From the NCBI GenBank assembly GCA_017448985.1, contig JAFSKL010000028.1, positions 1-64,000 on the forward strand: a stretch of 64,000 nucleotides of DNA, written 5' to 3'. A program made the translations under genes and the position numbers. This DNA comes from Paludibacteraceae bacterium. Lineage in GTDB: Bacteria > Bacteroidota > Bacteroidia > Bacteroidales > Paludibacteraceae. How positions within the stretch are numbered: position 1 is the stretch's first letter; each line of letters starts with the position of its first letter. The notes beneath the pieces are model-generated. The model saw only the letters and a program-made list of their open reading frames with translations, was not told where the DNA came from and did no database searches. Shown here piece after piece: positions 9,774 through 19,158 of the stretch.

Positions 9774-9805
9774 CAAAATTACAAAAAAATTTTGATATGT
9801 GCAAG
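9774..9805 (-). promoter_or_regulatory. Bacteroides-type promoter of the LRR protein gene
   Basis: On the minus strand: CTTGCACATATC at -33 and TAATTTTG at -7, with 24 nt from the first base of one box to the first base of the other. It lies 38 bp upstream of the ATG at 9736. Confidence 0.8.
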
Positions 9806-9859
9806 TACCCAAAACTCGCATTTTTCATTTTTTTTGTAGAAAAATTGACACAAATGTAG

Positions 9860-9886
9860 AAAAAACGTCCACGAGGGACGCTTTTT
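9860..9886 (-). terminator. intrinsic terminator after the lipoprotein gene
   Basis: Minus strand: GCGTCC, loop, GGACGT and a T-run. It closes the infB-lipoprotein transcript and separates it from the LRR promoter. Confidence 0.75.
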
Positions 9887-9888
9887 CT

Positions 9889-9931
9889 ATTTACGATGTA
9901 CGATTTACGATGTACGATTTATGTACGATTG
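9889..9931. repeat. intergenic 7-bp repeat, TTTACGA/TGTACGA
   Basis: Six alternating TTTACGA and TGTACGA units between the terminator and the lipoprotein stop codon. Confidence 0.9.
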
Positions 9932-9936
9932 GGCTA

Positions 9937-11283
9937 TTATCGTCTTGTGCTGCCGCCGCTACGGGTGGAGGTGCCACCGGTGGTAGTGGAGGTAGCAGAA
10001 GAACTCGATGAGCCGGAAGAACGGGTCGAGCTGCTCGACTGCGTCGATGTGCGGGCAGGCTGAGCTGACTGAGCCGGTTTGGCCGATTCACGCTTGACAG
10101 TGGTCGTACGGCCGGAAGCATCGGTCGTCTTGACCGTAGTACGCGTGGTACCGGACTTGCTGACACGGCTCTCGACAGTGGTCGAAGGCTTCTGCGTGGA
10201 AGAAGTGGATCTGGTAGAACTAGAGGTACTAGATGTACTAGAAGAGGTAGTAGTCTTGCTTGAAGAGGTGTCACGGCTGGGCGAGCTCTGTGAGGTCTGG
10301 GTGCTACGAGCAGAAGTACCGCCGGTAGTAGTCGAAGTAGCAGAACTACTGGTCGAGCTCGTGGAACGAGCCGAAACAGAACTACTGCTCTCTTTCTCCT
10401 TAGCCGCCTGACGATTCACCTCATTGCGGAGCTGGCCTGCATTGCGGACAGAGACACCGCCGGTGGTGGTAGCCTGTGCCGTAGAGACACGACGCTCGAA
10501 CGACTCGTTCTGATGCGCCTGCGAGTAGTCATTACGCGAATGCGGCTTGGTCATATCCGTATAGCCCGTATAGAAGGGCTGAGACGGATAGTCGCAGTGA
10601 TGGCAGTAATGATGGTTCGACATATAGGTATTGACATAAGCCTGATAGTGATTCAGATACACAGGCTTCGGACGTGTGTAGTACGAGGGGAAATAGCCGT
10701 AGTAATAAGGCGACACCCAAACGACATAGCCCGCGTGTCCGTAGAGCTCCCACATAGGCGGGCGCTTGATGAAGACAGGACGTACGACATAGTTATAGCC
10801 GTAGAGCCAGCGGTCGCCGACCACCTCCACATAGAGCGCGTCCGGACGACGCTCGGCGATGAGCGTAGCCACATCCTGGAAGACCGACGGCGCCAGACAA
10901 GCCTGGATAAGCAACGCATGGTAGCCGCTGCGATAGGTCTCGATGACACGCAGGTAGTCGATCCAACCGTCACGGTTGAGGTCGAGGTTGTTGATCATAT
11001 ACTTGCTCGAATTGAGCAGTTGCTCGAACTCCTGAATGTTGCGCGCCTCGGCAAAAGCTGCAGCAACGGCATTGAGGTCGAGGTAGAACGACATATCTCC
11101 GTTGTAACTCGTCACGGTGACCGTGGTGACTGTAGTGGTCTTGGGCGCAGGCGTGGTGACTTGCGTCGTATAGACGGTCTTGGGCGGCGCTACCGGCTCT
11201 ACCGTCGGAGCTACCGTAAAGATAGACGTCCAGCAACCGGTGAGGCTAAGTGCCGCAAGAGCAAGGAATGAGAACTTTTTCAT
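9937..11283 (-). CDS. lipoprotein with Ser/Thr low-complexity tail
   Basis: About 448 aa from ATG 11283; an ATG at 11295 lies inside an ATTCATT repeat and is less likely. A lipobox (LALAALSLTGC) marks it as a lipoprotein. Residues about 60-170 form a compact region with an EF-hand/dockerin-like loop (DLNRDGWIDYL) and conserved aromatic motifs (GDRWLYGYNYVVRPVF). A Tyr/His-rich section follows (YYYGYFPSYY, HHYCHHCDYP). The last ~190 residues are almost entirely Ser, Thr, Arg and Gly (SSSTSSTSSSTRSTSST), suggesting an extended, perhaps glycosylated, stalk. I do not recognise a named family. It follows infB by 35 bp and may be read through from the rimP-nusA-infB operon. Confidence 0.8.
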   Translation of the reverse strand: MKKFSFLALAALSLTGCWTSIFTVAPTVEPVAPPKTVYTTQVTTPAPKTTTVTTVTVTSYNGDMSFYLDLNAVAAAFAEARNIQEFEQLLNSSKYMINNLDLNRDGWIDYLRVIETYRSGYHALLIQACLAPSVFQDVATLIAERRPDALYVEVVGDRWLYGYNYVVRPVFIKRPPMWELYGHAGYVVWVSPYYYGYFPSYYTRPKPVYLNHYQAYVNTYMSNHHYCHHCDYPSQPFYTGYTDMTKPHSRNDYSQAHQNESFERRVSTAQATTTGGVSVRNAGQLRNEVNRQAAKEKESSSSVSARSTSSTSSSATSTTTGGTSARSTQTSQSSPSRDTSSSKTTTSSSTSSTSSSTRSTSSTQKPSTTVESRVSKSGTTRTTVKTTDASGRTTTVKRESAKPAQSAQPARTSTQSSSSTRSSGSSSSSATSTTTGGTSTRSGGSTRR

Positions 11284-11288
11284 AAAAA

Positions 11289-11320
11289 TATTCATTATTC
11301 ATTAATCATTATTCATTATT
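11289..11320. repeat. intergenic 7-bp repeat, ATTCATT
   Basis: ATTCATT ATTCATT AATCATT ATTCATT ATT between infB and the lipoprotein gene. The family recurs at 23169, 55769 and 55824. Confidence 0.9.
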
Positions 11321-14009
11321 AGAGCGATTTAGCTACCTCGATCTCTTCGAAGGCTTCGAGGATGTCCCCCTCTTTGAGGTCGTCGTAGGCCTTGAGGCTC
11401 AGACCGCACTCGGTATTGACACCGGCTTCTTTGATGTCGTCCTTGACATGCTTGAGCGAGGCCAGATCGGCGGTCTTGATGACGATACCATCGCGAATGA
11501 CACGCACTTTGTTGCCACGCTTGATCTTGCCTTCGCGCACAATACAGCCTGCAATCGTACCCACTTTGGATATATGGAAAGTCTGCAGCACTTCGAGCGT
11601 AGCCGTCACTTCTTCCTTCACCTCGGGCGAGAGGAGTCCTTCCATGGCTGCTTTCACCTCGTTGATGGCATCGTAGATGATGGAGTAGATACGGATGTCC
11701 ACTTCCTCGGTCTCGGCCATCTTACGTGCCGTACCCGTCGGACGGACATTGAAGCCGACGATGATGGCATCGGAAGCGGCAGCCAACATGACATCGCTGT
11801 CGCTGATGGCACCCACCGCGCCGTGGATGACATTGACTTGTATGTTCTCCGTTGAGAGCTTGAGCAGGGAGTCTTTGATAGCCTCTACCGAGCCGTCCAC
11901 GTCCGCTTTGACGATGATGTTCAGCTCCTTGAAGTCGCCTATAGCGAGACGACGTCCTATCTCTTCGAGTCCGACGTGTTTCTTCGTACGGATCGACTGC
12001 TCGCGTTGGAGTTGTTCGCGTTTGTTGGCGATATCACGGGCCTCCTGCTCGGTCGGCAGTACATTGAACTCGTCACCGGCCTGCGGTGCGCCGTTGAGAC
12101 CGAGGATGGAACAGGGCTCACCCGGACGGACCTCGGTGATCTTCTGTCCGCGCTCGTTGAACATAGCTTTGATGCGTCCGTGGAAAGTACCTGCCAGCAC
12201 GATGTCGCCCATATGGAGCGTTCCGTCCTGGACGAGGAGCGTAGCCACGTAGCCCCTACCCTTGTCGAGCGAGGACTCGATGACAGAACCTTTGGCACGA
12301 CGTTTGGGGTTCGCCTTGAGGTCGAGTATATCCGCCTCGAGGAGCACTTTCTCCAAGAGCTCGAATACGCCCGTTCCTTTCTTGGCGGAGATCTCCTGGC
12401 ATTGGTACTTGCCTCCCCAATCCTCTACGAGGATATTCATGTTGCTCAGTTGTTCGCGTATCTTATCGGGATTAGCACCGGGTTTATCGACCTTGTTGAT
12501 GGCGAAGACCATGGGTACACCCGCAGCCTGCGCGTGGTTGATGGCCTCTATGGTCTGCGGCATCACGGCGTCGTCGGCAGCGATGATGATGATGGCTATA
12601 TCCGTCACTTTGGCACCGCGGGCACGCATGGCGGTAAAGGCCGCGTGACCCGGCGTATCAAGGAAAGTGATATGCCGGCCGTTCTTGAGCTTGACATTGT
12701 ACGCACCGATATGCTGGGTGATACCTCCGGCCTCACCGGCGATGACATTGGCGTTACGTATATGGTCGAGCAACGAGGTCTTACCGTGATCGACGTGACC
12801 CATGACGGTGATGATCGGGCAACGCGGCTCGATATCCTCATCGTTGACCACTTCGTCAGCGTTGATCTCCTCGACCACATGGGCCGCCACATACTCGGTC
12901 TGGAAGCCGAACTCCTCCGCCACGAGGTTGATGGTCTCGGCGTCGAGGCGCTGGTTGATAGAGACGAACAGGCCGAGCGACATACAGGTACCGATGATCT
13001 TATTCACCGGCACATTCATCATCACAGCGAGGTCATTGGCGGTAACGAACTCGGTCAGTTTGAGCACTTTGGACTGCTCCTGTGCTTCCATACGCTCGAG
13101 TTCCTGTTTCTCGCGTTCCTGCTCGCGGCGTTCGCGTTTATACTTGGAGGTGTTGCTCTTGTTCTGCTTGGCCTGAAGGCGGTTGAGCGTCTCTTTGAGT
13201 GCGCGATCCACCTCTTCCTGGGTGGCCTCACGCGGTTTGGTTACCTTGCTCTTCTTGCCGGCCTGGTTGCGTTTGTCGTTGGGATCGACCTTGGCAGCAT
13301 TGTGCTTGATGCGCTCGCGTTTGCGGCGCTCTGCAGCGGCGGCCTGGTTCTGGGCCTGCTGTGCAGCCTGACGCTCCTCACGCTCTTTGCGTTTCTGCTC
13401 CTTGGTCTTCTTGGCAGGACGTGTGGAGGTGTCGATGGAGTTGAGGTCGATCTGTCCGATCACCTTCGGTGCGTTCTTCAACTGGGGCTTACCGAGCGTG
13501 AAGATCTCCGCCTTGGGTTTGTCGGTTTTGGGCTTGGCGGCCTGCTGCGCCTCCTCAGCAGCCTGAGCCGCGGCTTTGGCAGCGGCTTCCGCTTCGGCTT
13601 GTGCCTTGGCGGCTTTGGCAGCTTCGGCTTCGGCCTTGGCTTTGTCGGCCAAAGCCTTGGCTTTCTCCGCCTCTTCGGCAGCGCGTTGGGCAGCTACACG
13701 AGCGGCTTCACGCCGGGCCTCTTCCGCAGCCTGACGCTCGGCTTCGGCTTGCGCCTTGGCGCGCTCCGCTTCCTCTTTGGCACGGCGTTCCTCCTCCTCA
13801 CGAGCAGCCCGCGCCGCCGCCTGACGATCGGCCTCTATCTTCATCGCCATATCCTTGTTGAACTCCTTGGCGATAAGCAGATACAGGTCGTCATCGATGC
13901 GGACATTCGGATCCGACTCGATAGGATGGCCGTTCTTCTCACACCAGGCGGTGAGGGTCGCCATACCTATGTTTAACTCTTTACATGCTTTTATCAACTT
14001 GATTGCCAT
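11319..14009 (-). CDS. infB: translation initiation factor IF-2
   Basis: 896 aa, the usual length for Bacteroidetes IF-2. The N-terminal ~300 residues are the Ala/Lys/Glu-rich linker ([16 protein letters not shown]) after a small IF2N domain. The GTPase core begins near residue 403 with G1 GHVDHGKT, then G3 DTPGH and G4 NKVD. Domain II, III and the C2 domain that binds formylmethionyl-tRNA follow. It delivers initiator tRNA to the 30S subunit and promotes subunit joining. It lies downstream of nusA and rimP in the classic order rimP-nusA-infB. The nusA-infB gap holds 8-bp CTAGTCAA repeats. Confidence 0.98.
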   Translation of the reverse strand: MAIKLIKACKELNIGMATLTAWCEKNGHPIESDPNVRIDDDLYLLIAKEFNKDMAMKIEADRQAAARAAREEEERRAKEEAERAKAQAEAERQAAEEARREAARVAAQRAAEEAEKAKALADKAKAEAEAAKAAKAQAEAEAAAKAAAQAAEEAQQAAKPKTDKPKAEIFTLGKPQLKNAPKVIGQIDLNSIDTSTRPAKKTKEQKRKEREERQAAQQAQNQAAAAERRKRERIKHNAAKVDPNDKRNQAGKKSKVTKPREATQEEVDRALKETLNRLQAKQNKSNTSKYKRERREQEREKQELERMEAQEQSKVLKLTEFVTANDLAVMMNVPVNKIIGTCMSLGLFVSINQRLDAETINLVAEEFGFQTEYVAAHVVEEINADEVVNDEDIEPRCPIITVMGHVDHGKTSLLDHIRNANVIAGEAGGITQHIGAYNVKLKNGRHITFLDTPGHAAFTAMRARGAKVTDIAIIIIAADDAVMPQTIEAINHAQAAGVPMVFAINKVDKPGANPDKIREQLSNMNILVEDWGGKYQCQEISAKKGTGVFELLEKVLLEADILDLKANPKRRAKGSVIESSLDKGRGYVATLLVQDGTLHMGDIVLAGTFHGRIKAMFNERGQKITEVRPGEPCSILGLNGAPQAGDEFNVLPTEQEARDIANKREQLQREQSIRTKKHVGLEEIGRRLAIGDFKELNIIVKADVDGSVEAIKDSLLKLSTENIQVNVIHGAVGAISDSDVMLAAASDAIIVGFNVRPTGTARKMAETEEVDIRIYSIIYDAINEVKAAMEGLLSPEVKEEVTATLEVLQTFHISKVGTIAGCIVREGKIKRGNKVRVIRDGIVIKTADLASLKHVKDDIKEAGVNTECGLSLKAYDDLKEGDILEAFEEIEVAKSL

Positions 14010-14041
14010 AAAATTGTCTGTATTTTGTGGTTTTTAGTTTA

Positions 14042-14071
14042 TATAGTCAACTAGTCTTCTAGTCAACTAGT
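14042..14071. repeat. intergenic 8-bp repeat, CTAGTCAA/CTAGTCTT
   Basis: Three to four 8-bp units in the nusA-infB gap. A sister array (TAGTCTAC) lies in the dnaK leader. Confidence 0.85.
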
Positions 14072-14087
14072 TTTTAAGGCTATAGCC

Positions 14088-15344
14088 TTAATCGTTTTCA
14101 AACTCAGCGGCGAGGATGCGGAGCACATCGTCAATGGTCTCCTCCTCGAGGTCGGTCTGCTTGAGCAGCTCTTCCTTGCCTGCGCCGAGTACATCCTTGG
14201 CGGTGTCGAGGCCGATAGCCTTGAAGGAATCGAGTACCCACTGATCGATCTCGTCGTTGAACTCGTCGAGGTAGATATCGTCGAAGTCCTGCTCGTTGAT
14301 CTCACGATAGACATCGATCTCATAGCCGGTAAGCATAGAGGCCAACTTGATGTTAAAACCGCCCTTACCGATAGCGAGGCTGACCTCTTCGGGCTGCAGA
14401 TAAACCTTGGCCTTTTGATTCTCCTCGTCGATCTCCATAGTCGAGATCTTGGCAGGCGCCAAAGCACGCTGGATATAGAGGTTGATATTCTGCGTATAGT
14501 TGATGACATCGATGTTCTCGTTGCGCAGCTCTCGAACGATACCGTGGATACGGGCACCCTTGACGCCGACGCAAGCACCTACGGGGTCGATACGATCGTC
14601 GAAAGTCTCGACAGCCACCTTGGCACGCTCACCCGGGATACGGGCGATCTTCTTGATAGCGATGAGGCCCTCTTTCACTTCGGGTACCTCCTGCTCGAAC
14701 AGACGCTGCAAGAACAGCGGAGCCGTACGGCTGAGGATGATCTTCGGGTTCTGGTTCTTGTTATCGACCTGTACGACCACGGCGCGGACCATCTCACCTT
14801 TGCGATAGAAGTCGGTCGGGATCTGGTTCTGCTTGGGCAGGTAGAGCTCGTTGCCCTCTTCGTCGAGCAGCAACATCTCTTTCTTCCAAACCTGATAGAG
14901 CTCGCCGGTAACGACTTGTCCGATCATCTCTTTGTACTTCTGGTAGAGGCTCTCCTTCTGGAGCTCAAGAATCTTCGAAGCCAATGTCTGGCGGAGGTTG
15001 AGGATCATACGGCGACCGAAGGACTGCATATCCACTTTGTCAGTCACTTCCTCACCTACTTCGGCTTCATCGTCCATCTTGCGGGCATCGCTCAGGGCGA
15101 TCTGCGTGTCGGGATTAGCTACATCGTCATCCTCCATCACCAGACGGTTGCGATAGATCTCGAGGTCACCTTTGTCGGGATTGACGATGACATCGTAGTT
15201 GGCAGCGTTGCCGTACATCTTGGTGATCACGCTGGTGAAGGAGTCTTTGAGCACATTGATAAAAGTCTGCTTGTCAATGCGTTTGAATTCGTTGAATTCC
15301 TGGAAAATGTCAATCAAATTGATTGACTCGGGTTTTTTTGCCAT
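14088..15344 (-). CDS. nusA: transcription factor NusA
   Basis: 418 aa: N-terminal RNA polymerase-binding domain, S1 domain (GQVVTGELYQVW, about residues 135-200), KH1 and KH2 (RIPGERAKVAVETFD, GACVGVKGARIHGIVREL, SLAIGKGGFNIKLAS) and a short acidic C-terminus with one helix-hairpin motif. It modulates pausing, termination and antitermination. Six bases separate it from the upstream rimP stop, so the genes are co-transcribed. Confidence 0.98.
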   Translation of the reverse strand: MAKKPESINLIDIFQEFNEFKRIDKQTFINVLKDSFTSVITKMYGNAANYDVIVNPDKGDLEIYRNRLVMEDDDVANPDTQIALSDARKMDDEAEVGEEVTDKVDMQSFGRRMILNLRQTLASKILELQKESLYQKYKEMIGQVVTGELYQVWKKEMLLLDEEGNELYLPKQNQIPTDFYRKGEMVRAVVVQVDNKNQNPKIILSRTAPLFLQRLFEQEVPEVKEGLIAIKKIARIPGERAKVAVETFDDRIDPVGACVGVKGARIHGIVRELRNENIDVINYTQNINLYIQRALAPAKISTMEIDEENQKAKVYLQPEEVSLAIGKGGFNIKLASMLTGYEIDVYREINEQDFDDIYLDEFNDEIDQWVLDSFKAIGLDTAKDVLGAGKEELLKQTDLEEETIDDVLRILAAEFEND

Positions 15345-15350
15345 TTGTTA

Positions 15351-15848
15351 TTAAAATTTTAAATCATATTTGACATATTTGGGTTCGTCGTAGCGCCATG
15401 TGCGGGTGATGACACGCGTCTCTTTGCGCTTCTTGCCTTCCACGGCGACTTTTTCGGCGATGTCCACAGAGAAAGTGTCGTCGTCCACGGATACGAGCTG
15501 ACCCTTGAACTTACGCCATTCGTCCTTGTCGCCTTTGGCCAGCACTTCGACATCATGGCCGAGGTTCTTGAGGTACTGCGTCTTGGTTTTGAAGGGATCA
15601 GTGAGGCTGACGCTGCCCACTTCGAGGGAGTAGTTGTCATTGGTCATTGGTGATTGGTCATTGGTCATTTGATCCAGTTTCTCCACGAGGAAGCGGTTCA
15701 AGTCCGCGCAGAAATCCACATCCACGCCAGCAAGGCGATCGACCTCAACGAGGATGTCGTTCGCCTGCGAAATCGTGAGCGTCACAAGTTCATAATCGGT
15801 ATCTTTCAGATACTCGAAAATCCAATTTTGTAGTTCTTCTCTGTTCAT
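15351..15848 (-). CDS. rimP: ribosome maturation factor RimP
   Basis: About 165 aa from ATG 15848 (MNREELQNWIFEYL). An upstream in-frame ATG at 15887 would add an unlikely basic leader. RimP acts in 30S maturation. Motifs seen: VEVDRLAGVDVDFCADLNRFLVEKLD and YSLEVGSVSLTDPFKT, the conserved RimP core. Between these two halves sits MTNDQSPMTNDN, written by a 7-bp ATTGGTC repeat that lengthens a normally short loop. First gene of the rimP-nusA-infB operon, with a recognisable promoter 52 bp upstream. Confidence 0.92.
   Translation of the reverse strand: MNREELQNWIFEYLKDTDYELVTLTISQANDILVEVDRLAGVDVDFCADLNRFLVEKLDQMTNDQSPMTNDNYSLEVGSVSLTDPFKTKTQYLKNLGHDVEVLAKGDKDEWRKFKGQLVSVDDDTFSVDIAEKVAVEGKKRKETRVITRTWRYDEPKYVKYDLKF
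15635..15671 (-). repeat. in-frame 7-bp ATTGGTC repeat in rimP
   Basis: Four ATTGGTC/ATTGGTG units (+ strand) encode about 12 residues (MTNDQSPMTNDN) between two conserved segments of RimP. Confidence 0.9.
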
Positions 15849-15900
15849 ATTTTTATACGAAGAGGAGACCTTTTCGGGTCCCCTCATTCAATTCACGCTG

Positions 15901-15932
15901 CAAAATTACTGCTTTTTTTTGAATTATGCAAA
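15901..15932 (-). promoter_or_regulatory. Bacteroides-type promoter of rimP-nusA-infB
   Basis: Minus strand TTTGCATAATTC at -33 and TAATTTTG at -7, 24-nt phase. Confidence 0.85.
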
Positions 15933-15941
15933 TAATTAACG

Positions 15942-15972
15942 AAAAAAAACGCCTCGAGAGACGTTTTTTTTC
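15942..15972 (-). terminator. terminator after dnaK
   Basis: A-run, AACGCCT, CGAG, AGACGTT, T-run: a short imperfect stem flanked by eight A and eight T, between the dnaK stop and the rimP promoter. Confidence 0.65.
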
Positions 15973-15992
15973 TATTTTGCTCAAATTTTAGC

Positions 15993-17909
15993 TTATTTCA
16001 CTTCTTCGAAGTCTACATCTTCGGCGGAAGGCTGGCCGTTATTGCCGTTGTCGGTAGGACCATTGGTCGGGCCTTGCGGGCCGGCTTGGCCTTGCTGTGC
16101 TTGCTGTTGAGCAGCGTACATCTCAGCAGAAGCGGCTTGGAAAGCGGACATCACTTCGTTGTTCGCAGCCTCGCAAGCGTCGGCATCGCGTTTCTCGTAC
16201 GCCTCTTTCAGTTTGGCAAGCGCTGCCTCGATCGGGGCTTTCTTGTCAGCCGGGATCTTATCGCCGAACTCAGCGAGTTGCTTCTCGGTCTGGAAGATCG
16301 TAGCGTCGGCCTTGTTGAGTTTGTCAGCCTGCTCTTTGGCCTTCTTGTCGGCCTCGGCGTTGGCCTCTGCCTCGGCTTTCATCCGCTTGATCTCTTCGTC
16401 AGAGAGGCCGGACGATGCTTCGATACGGATCTTCTGCTCCTTGCCGGTTGCTTTGTCCTTGGCGGTGACATTGAGGATACCGTTGGCATCGATATCGAAG
16501 GTCACTTCGATCTGCGGTTCGCCACGACGGGCAGGCATGATACCATCGAGGTGGAAGATACCGATTTGCTTGTTCTGTGCGGCCATCGGACGCTCGCCTT
16601 GGAGCACTTTGATCTCGACAGAAGGTTGATTATCAACGGCTGTGGTGAAGATCTCCGCTTTCTTGGTCGGGATAGTGGTGTTGGCTTCGATCATCTTGGT
16701 CATAACACCGCCCATGGTCTCGATACCGAGCGACAGCGGGGTGACATCGAGCAGGAGGACATCCTTGACATCGCCGGTGAGGACACCGCCCTGGATAGCT
16801 GCACCTACGGCTACTACCTCGTCCGGATTAACGCCCTTCGACGGAGCTTTGCCGAAGAATTTCTGTACGGCATCCTGAATAGCAGGGATACGTGTGGAGC
16901 CACCTACGAGGATGATCTCGTCAATATCGGAGGTCGTGAGGCCTGCGTTCTGAAGGGCAGTCTTACACGGCGCGATAGTACGTTGAATCAGGTCATCGAT
17001 CAGTTGCTCGAATTTAGCACGTGTCAGGGTCTTAACCAAGTGTGCGGGAACACCGTTTACCGGCATAATATACGGGAGGTTGATCTCCGTGGTGGTAGCA
17101 GACGAGAGCTCGATCTTGGCTTTCTCAGCTGCCTCTTTGAGACGCTGCATAGCCATCGGGTCTTTGGTCAGATCGGCACCGCCGTTGTCGGCTTTGAACT
17201 CCGAAACGAGCCACTCGATGATACGATGGTCGAAATCGTCACCTCCGAGGTGGGTATCACCGTCGGTTGCTTTTACTTCGAAGACACCGTCGCCGAGTTC
17301 GAGCACGGACACATCGTGGGTACCGCCACCGCAGTCGAAGACCACAATCTTCATATCCTTGTTCGACTTGTCGAGACCGTAAGCAAGGGCAGCTGCAGTC
17401 GGCTCGTTGACGATACGACGTACATTGAGACCTGCGATCTCGCCGGCTTCCTTGGTAGCCTGACGTTGCGAGTCGTTGAAGTATGCAGGTACTGTGATGA
17501 CAGCTTCGGTCACTTCCTGTCCGAGATAGTCCTCAGCGGTTTTCTTCATCTTCTGAAGGATGATGGCCGAAATCTCCTGCGGGGTATAGAGACGTCCGTC
17601 GATGTCCACACGGGGAGTGTTATTGTCGCCGCGCGTTACTTTATACGGAACACGCGCGATTTCAGACTGCAAGCGATCGTAGGTTTCGCCCATGAAACGC
17701 TTGATCGAATAGATAGTTTTGGTCGGGTTTGTGATAGCTTGACGCTTGGCAGGGTCACCCACTTTGCGCTCACCGCCGTCGATGAATCCAACCACAGAAG
17801 GAGTGGTACGCTTACCTTCAGCGTTAGCAATGACGATAGGCTCGTTACCCTCCATTACGGCTACACACGAGTTCGTGGTACCGAGGTCAATTCCAATAAT
17901 TTTAGACAT
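15993..17909 (-). CDS. dnaK: chaperone DnaK (Hsp70)
   Basis: 638 aa, standard length. The actin-like ATPase domain starts [17 protein letters not shown], with [18 protein letters not shown] and the [13 protein letters not shown] motif. The substrate-binding domain follows ([17 protein letters not shown]), then the helical lid, a Gly/Gln-rich linker and the terminal EDVDFEEVK tail that recruits co-chaperones. No dnaJ or grpE is beside it. The upstream region carries a sigma-54-like site rather than the common promoter, plus an 8-bp repeat in the leader. Confidence 0.98.
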   Translation of the reverse strand: MSKIIGIDLGTTNSCVAVMEGNEPIVIANAEGKRTTPSVVGFIDGGERKVGDPAKRQAITNPTKTIYSIKRFMGETYDRLQSEIARVPYKVTRGDNNTPRVDIDGRLYTPQEISAIILQKMKKTAEDYLGQEVTEAVITVPAYFNDSQRQATKEAGEIAGLNVRRIVNEPTAAALAYGLDKSNKDMKIVVFDCGGGTHDVSVLELGDGVFEVKATDGDTHLGGDDFDHRIIEWLVSEFKADNGGADLTKDPMAMQRLKEAAEKAKIELSSATTTEINLPYIMPVNGVPAHLVKTLTRAKFEQLIDDLIQRTIAPCKTALQNAGLTTSDIDEIILVGGSTRIPAIQDAVQKFFGKAPSKGVNPDEVVAVGAAIQGGVLTGDVKDVLLLDVTPLSLGIETMGGVMTKMIEANTTIPTKKAEIFTTAVDNQPSVEIKVLQGERPMAAQNKQIGIFHLDGIMPARRGEPQIEVTFDIDANGILNVTAKDKATGKEQKIRIEASSGLSDEEIKRMKAEAEANAEADKKAKEQADKLNKADATIFQTEKQLAEFGDKIPADKKAPIEAALAKLKEAYEKRDADACEAANNEVMSAFQAASAEMYAAQQQAQQGQAGPQGPTNGPTDNGNNGQPSAEDVDFEEVK

Positions 17910-17942
17910 AGTATAGTTCCTTTCTTTTTAAATTATCGATTT

Positions 17943-17979
17943 TAGTCTACTAGTCTACTAGTTTTCTAGATGACTAGTC
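17943..17979. repeat. 8-bp TAGTCTAC repeat in the dnaK leader
   Basis: TAGTCTAC TAGTCTAC TAG followed by diverged CTAG units. It lies between the predicted transcription start and the dnaK ATG. Confidence 0.85.
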
Positions 17980-17991
17980 ATCCATAGAATG

Positions 17992-18006
17992 ACAAAGACC
18001 GTGCCA
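17992..18006 (-). promoter_or_regulatory. sigma-54-like -24/-12 site upstream of dnaK
   Basis: Minus strand TGGCACGGTCTTTGT: GG and GT spaced by exactly 10 nt, matching TGGCAC-N5-TTGC except for T in the last position. The leader would be about 70 nt. No TAnnTTTG box is visible here, unlike most other transcription units in the window. Confidence 0.5.
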
Positions 18007-18010
18007 CACG

Positions 18011-18048
18011 AAAAAGTCTGCCAATTTGTCAGTTTTGGCAGACTTTTT
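18011..18048. terminator. bidirectional intrinsic terminator between era and dnaK
   Basis: AAAAAGTCTGCC and GGCAGACTTTTT form a perfect 12-bp stem with a 14-nt loop. It terminates the era transcript before the dnaK promoter. Confidence 0.9.
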
Positions 18049-18051
18049 AGG

Positions 18052-18082
18052 GGTTACGGGTTACAGGTTACGGATTACGGGT
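18052..18082. repeat. 7-bp GTTACGG repeat at the end of era
   Basis: GTTACGG GTTACAG GTTACGG ATTACGG. It abuts the era stop. Related GTAACCC units are inserted in frame at 35450 and 37082. Confidence 0.9.
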
Positions 18083-19122
18083 CATGACAAATCGTAGCCG
18101 TAGTGCTTGAGGCGGGAGGTGGAGGAACGCCAATCGCGGTCCACTTTGACATAGAGCTGGAGGAAGACCTGCTTCTGGAGGAAGTCCTCAATGTCCCGTC
18201 GGGCTTGTGTGCCGACACGCTTGAGGGCAGAGCCGCCTTTGCCGATAAGGATGCCTTTCTGGCTGTCGCGTTCGCAGTAAATGACTGCGTCAATGCGGAT
18301 GAGTTTATCTTCTTCCTTGAAGGACTCCACTTCGACTTCGACGGAGTACGGGATTTCTTTGTCGTAGTTCTGGAGTATCTTCTCGCGGATGATCTCGTTG
18401 ACAAAGAAGCGCTCGGACTTGTCGGTCAGTTGGTCTTTTGGGAAGAAAGGCGGTCCGACGGGCAGTGCCTCTTTGATGGCGTCGAAGAGCTGGGAAACGC
18501 CGAAGCGCTCCTGTGCCGAGATAGGGAAGATTTCCGCCTCGGGCAATTGGCTGTGCCAGAAAGCAACGAGGTTCTCGAGTGTCTCTTGGGTCGTGAGGTC
18601 AATCTTATTTATTATAAGGAACACGCGCGTACCCTCGCGTTCGGCAACAGCCGCGGGCTGGGTGCCACTTTGCGGCACAGATACGCGCTGTGCCTCCGCT
18701 CTCCCCACCGAGTGCACTCCGTTAGCGCTCGTCGGGGACCCTGATTGATTACAAATCCTTTTGACCTTGGTCAGGAAATCGGCGTTGCGGTCGGGATTAT
18801 CGTTGACATCGGTCACATAGAGCAGCACATCGGCATCGACGAGGGCCGAACGCGAGAACTCGAGCATCTGACGCTGGAGCTGGTAGTTAGGCGAGAGGAC
18901 TCCCGGAGTATCCGAATAGACCATCTGAAAGTCCTCGCCGTTAACAATGCCCATGATACGATGGCGGGTGGTCTGCGCCTTCGACGTGATAATCGAAAGG
19001 CGCTCCCCCACCAACGCATTCATCAGTGTCGATTTGCCCACATTGGGATTGCCCACAATGTTCACAAACCCACTACGGTGAGTCTGTGAACATTGTTTAT
19101 TTACGATTTGGTCATTTACCAT
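18082..19122 (-). CDS. era: GTPase Era with an in-frame insertion
   Basis: 346 aa, longer than the usual ~295. Era is a GTPase that binds 16S rRNA during 30S assembly. G1 GNPNVGKST, G3 DTPG and G4 NKID are present, and a C-terminal KH domain ends near EDFLQKQVFLQLYVK. Between G3 and G4 (about residues 124-167) is a ~43-residue insert rich in Ser, Gly and Ala (SPTSANGVHSVGRAEAQRV) encoded by DNA with two hairpins; normal Era passes directly from KVKRIC-like sequence to VFLIINKIDL. The only possible ATG (19122) sits inside a 7-bp TGGTAAA repeat and is preceded immediately by an in-frame TAA, so the repeat provides the start. Confidence 0.95.
   Translation of the reverse strand: MVNDQIVNKQCSQTHRSGFVNIVGNPNVGKSTLMNALVGERLSIITSKAQTTRHRIMGIVNGEDFQMVYSDTPGVLSPNYQLQRQMLEFSRSALVDADVLLYVTDVNDNPDRNADFLTKVKRICNQSGSPTSANGVHSVGRAEAQRVSVPQSGTQPAAVAEREGTRVFLIINKIDLTTQETLENLVAFWHSQLPEAEIFPISAQERFGVSQLFDAIKEALPVGPPFFPKDQLTDKSERFFVNEIIREKILQNYDKEIPYSVEVEVESFKEEDKLIRIDAVIYCERDSQKGILIGKGGSALKRVGTQARRDIEDFLQKQVFLQLYVKVDRDWRSSTSRLKHYGYDLS
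18622..18750 (-). repeat. two-hairpin element inserted in frame in era
   Basis: GC-rich segment with GGCACAG/CTGTGCC (18674-18680 and 18688-18694, perfect 7-bp stem) and TCCCCACCGAG/CTCGTCGGGGA (18702-18712 and 18728-18738, 10 of 11 paired counting one wobble). Boundaries are estimated from where Era homology stops and resumes. Confidence 0.7.
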
Positions 19123-19158
19123 TTACCAATTATTTGGTCATTTGACCATTTGATCATT
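19098..19158. repeat. 7/8-bp repeat carrying the era start codon
   Basis: Units of TTTACGA, TTTGGTC, ATTTACC and TTTGACC fill the whole gap between the M16 protease stop and era, and include the era ATG. Confidence 0.85.

Noticed and set aside
11976..13976. 666-aa open frame antisense to infB
   Set aside because: Shadow of the Ala/Lys/Glu-rich IF-2 reading frame; composition is low-complexity Leu/Gly with no recognisable motif, and IF-2 is certain.
16074..17945. 623-aa open frame antisense to dnaK
   Set aside because: Typical mirror frame of a highly expressed gene with biased codon use; no start context or homology.
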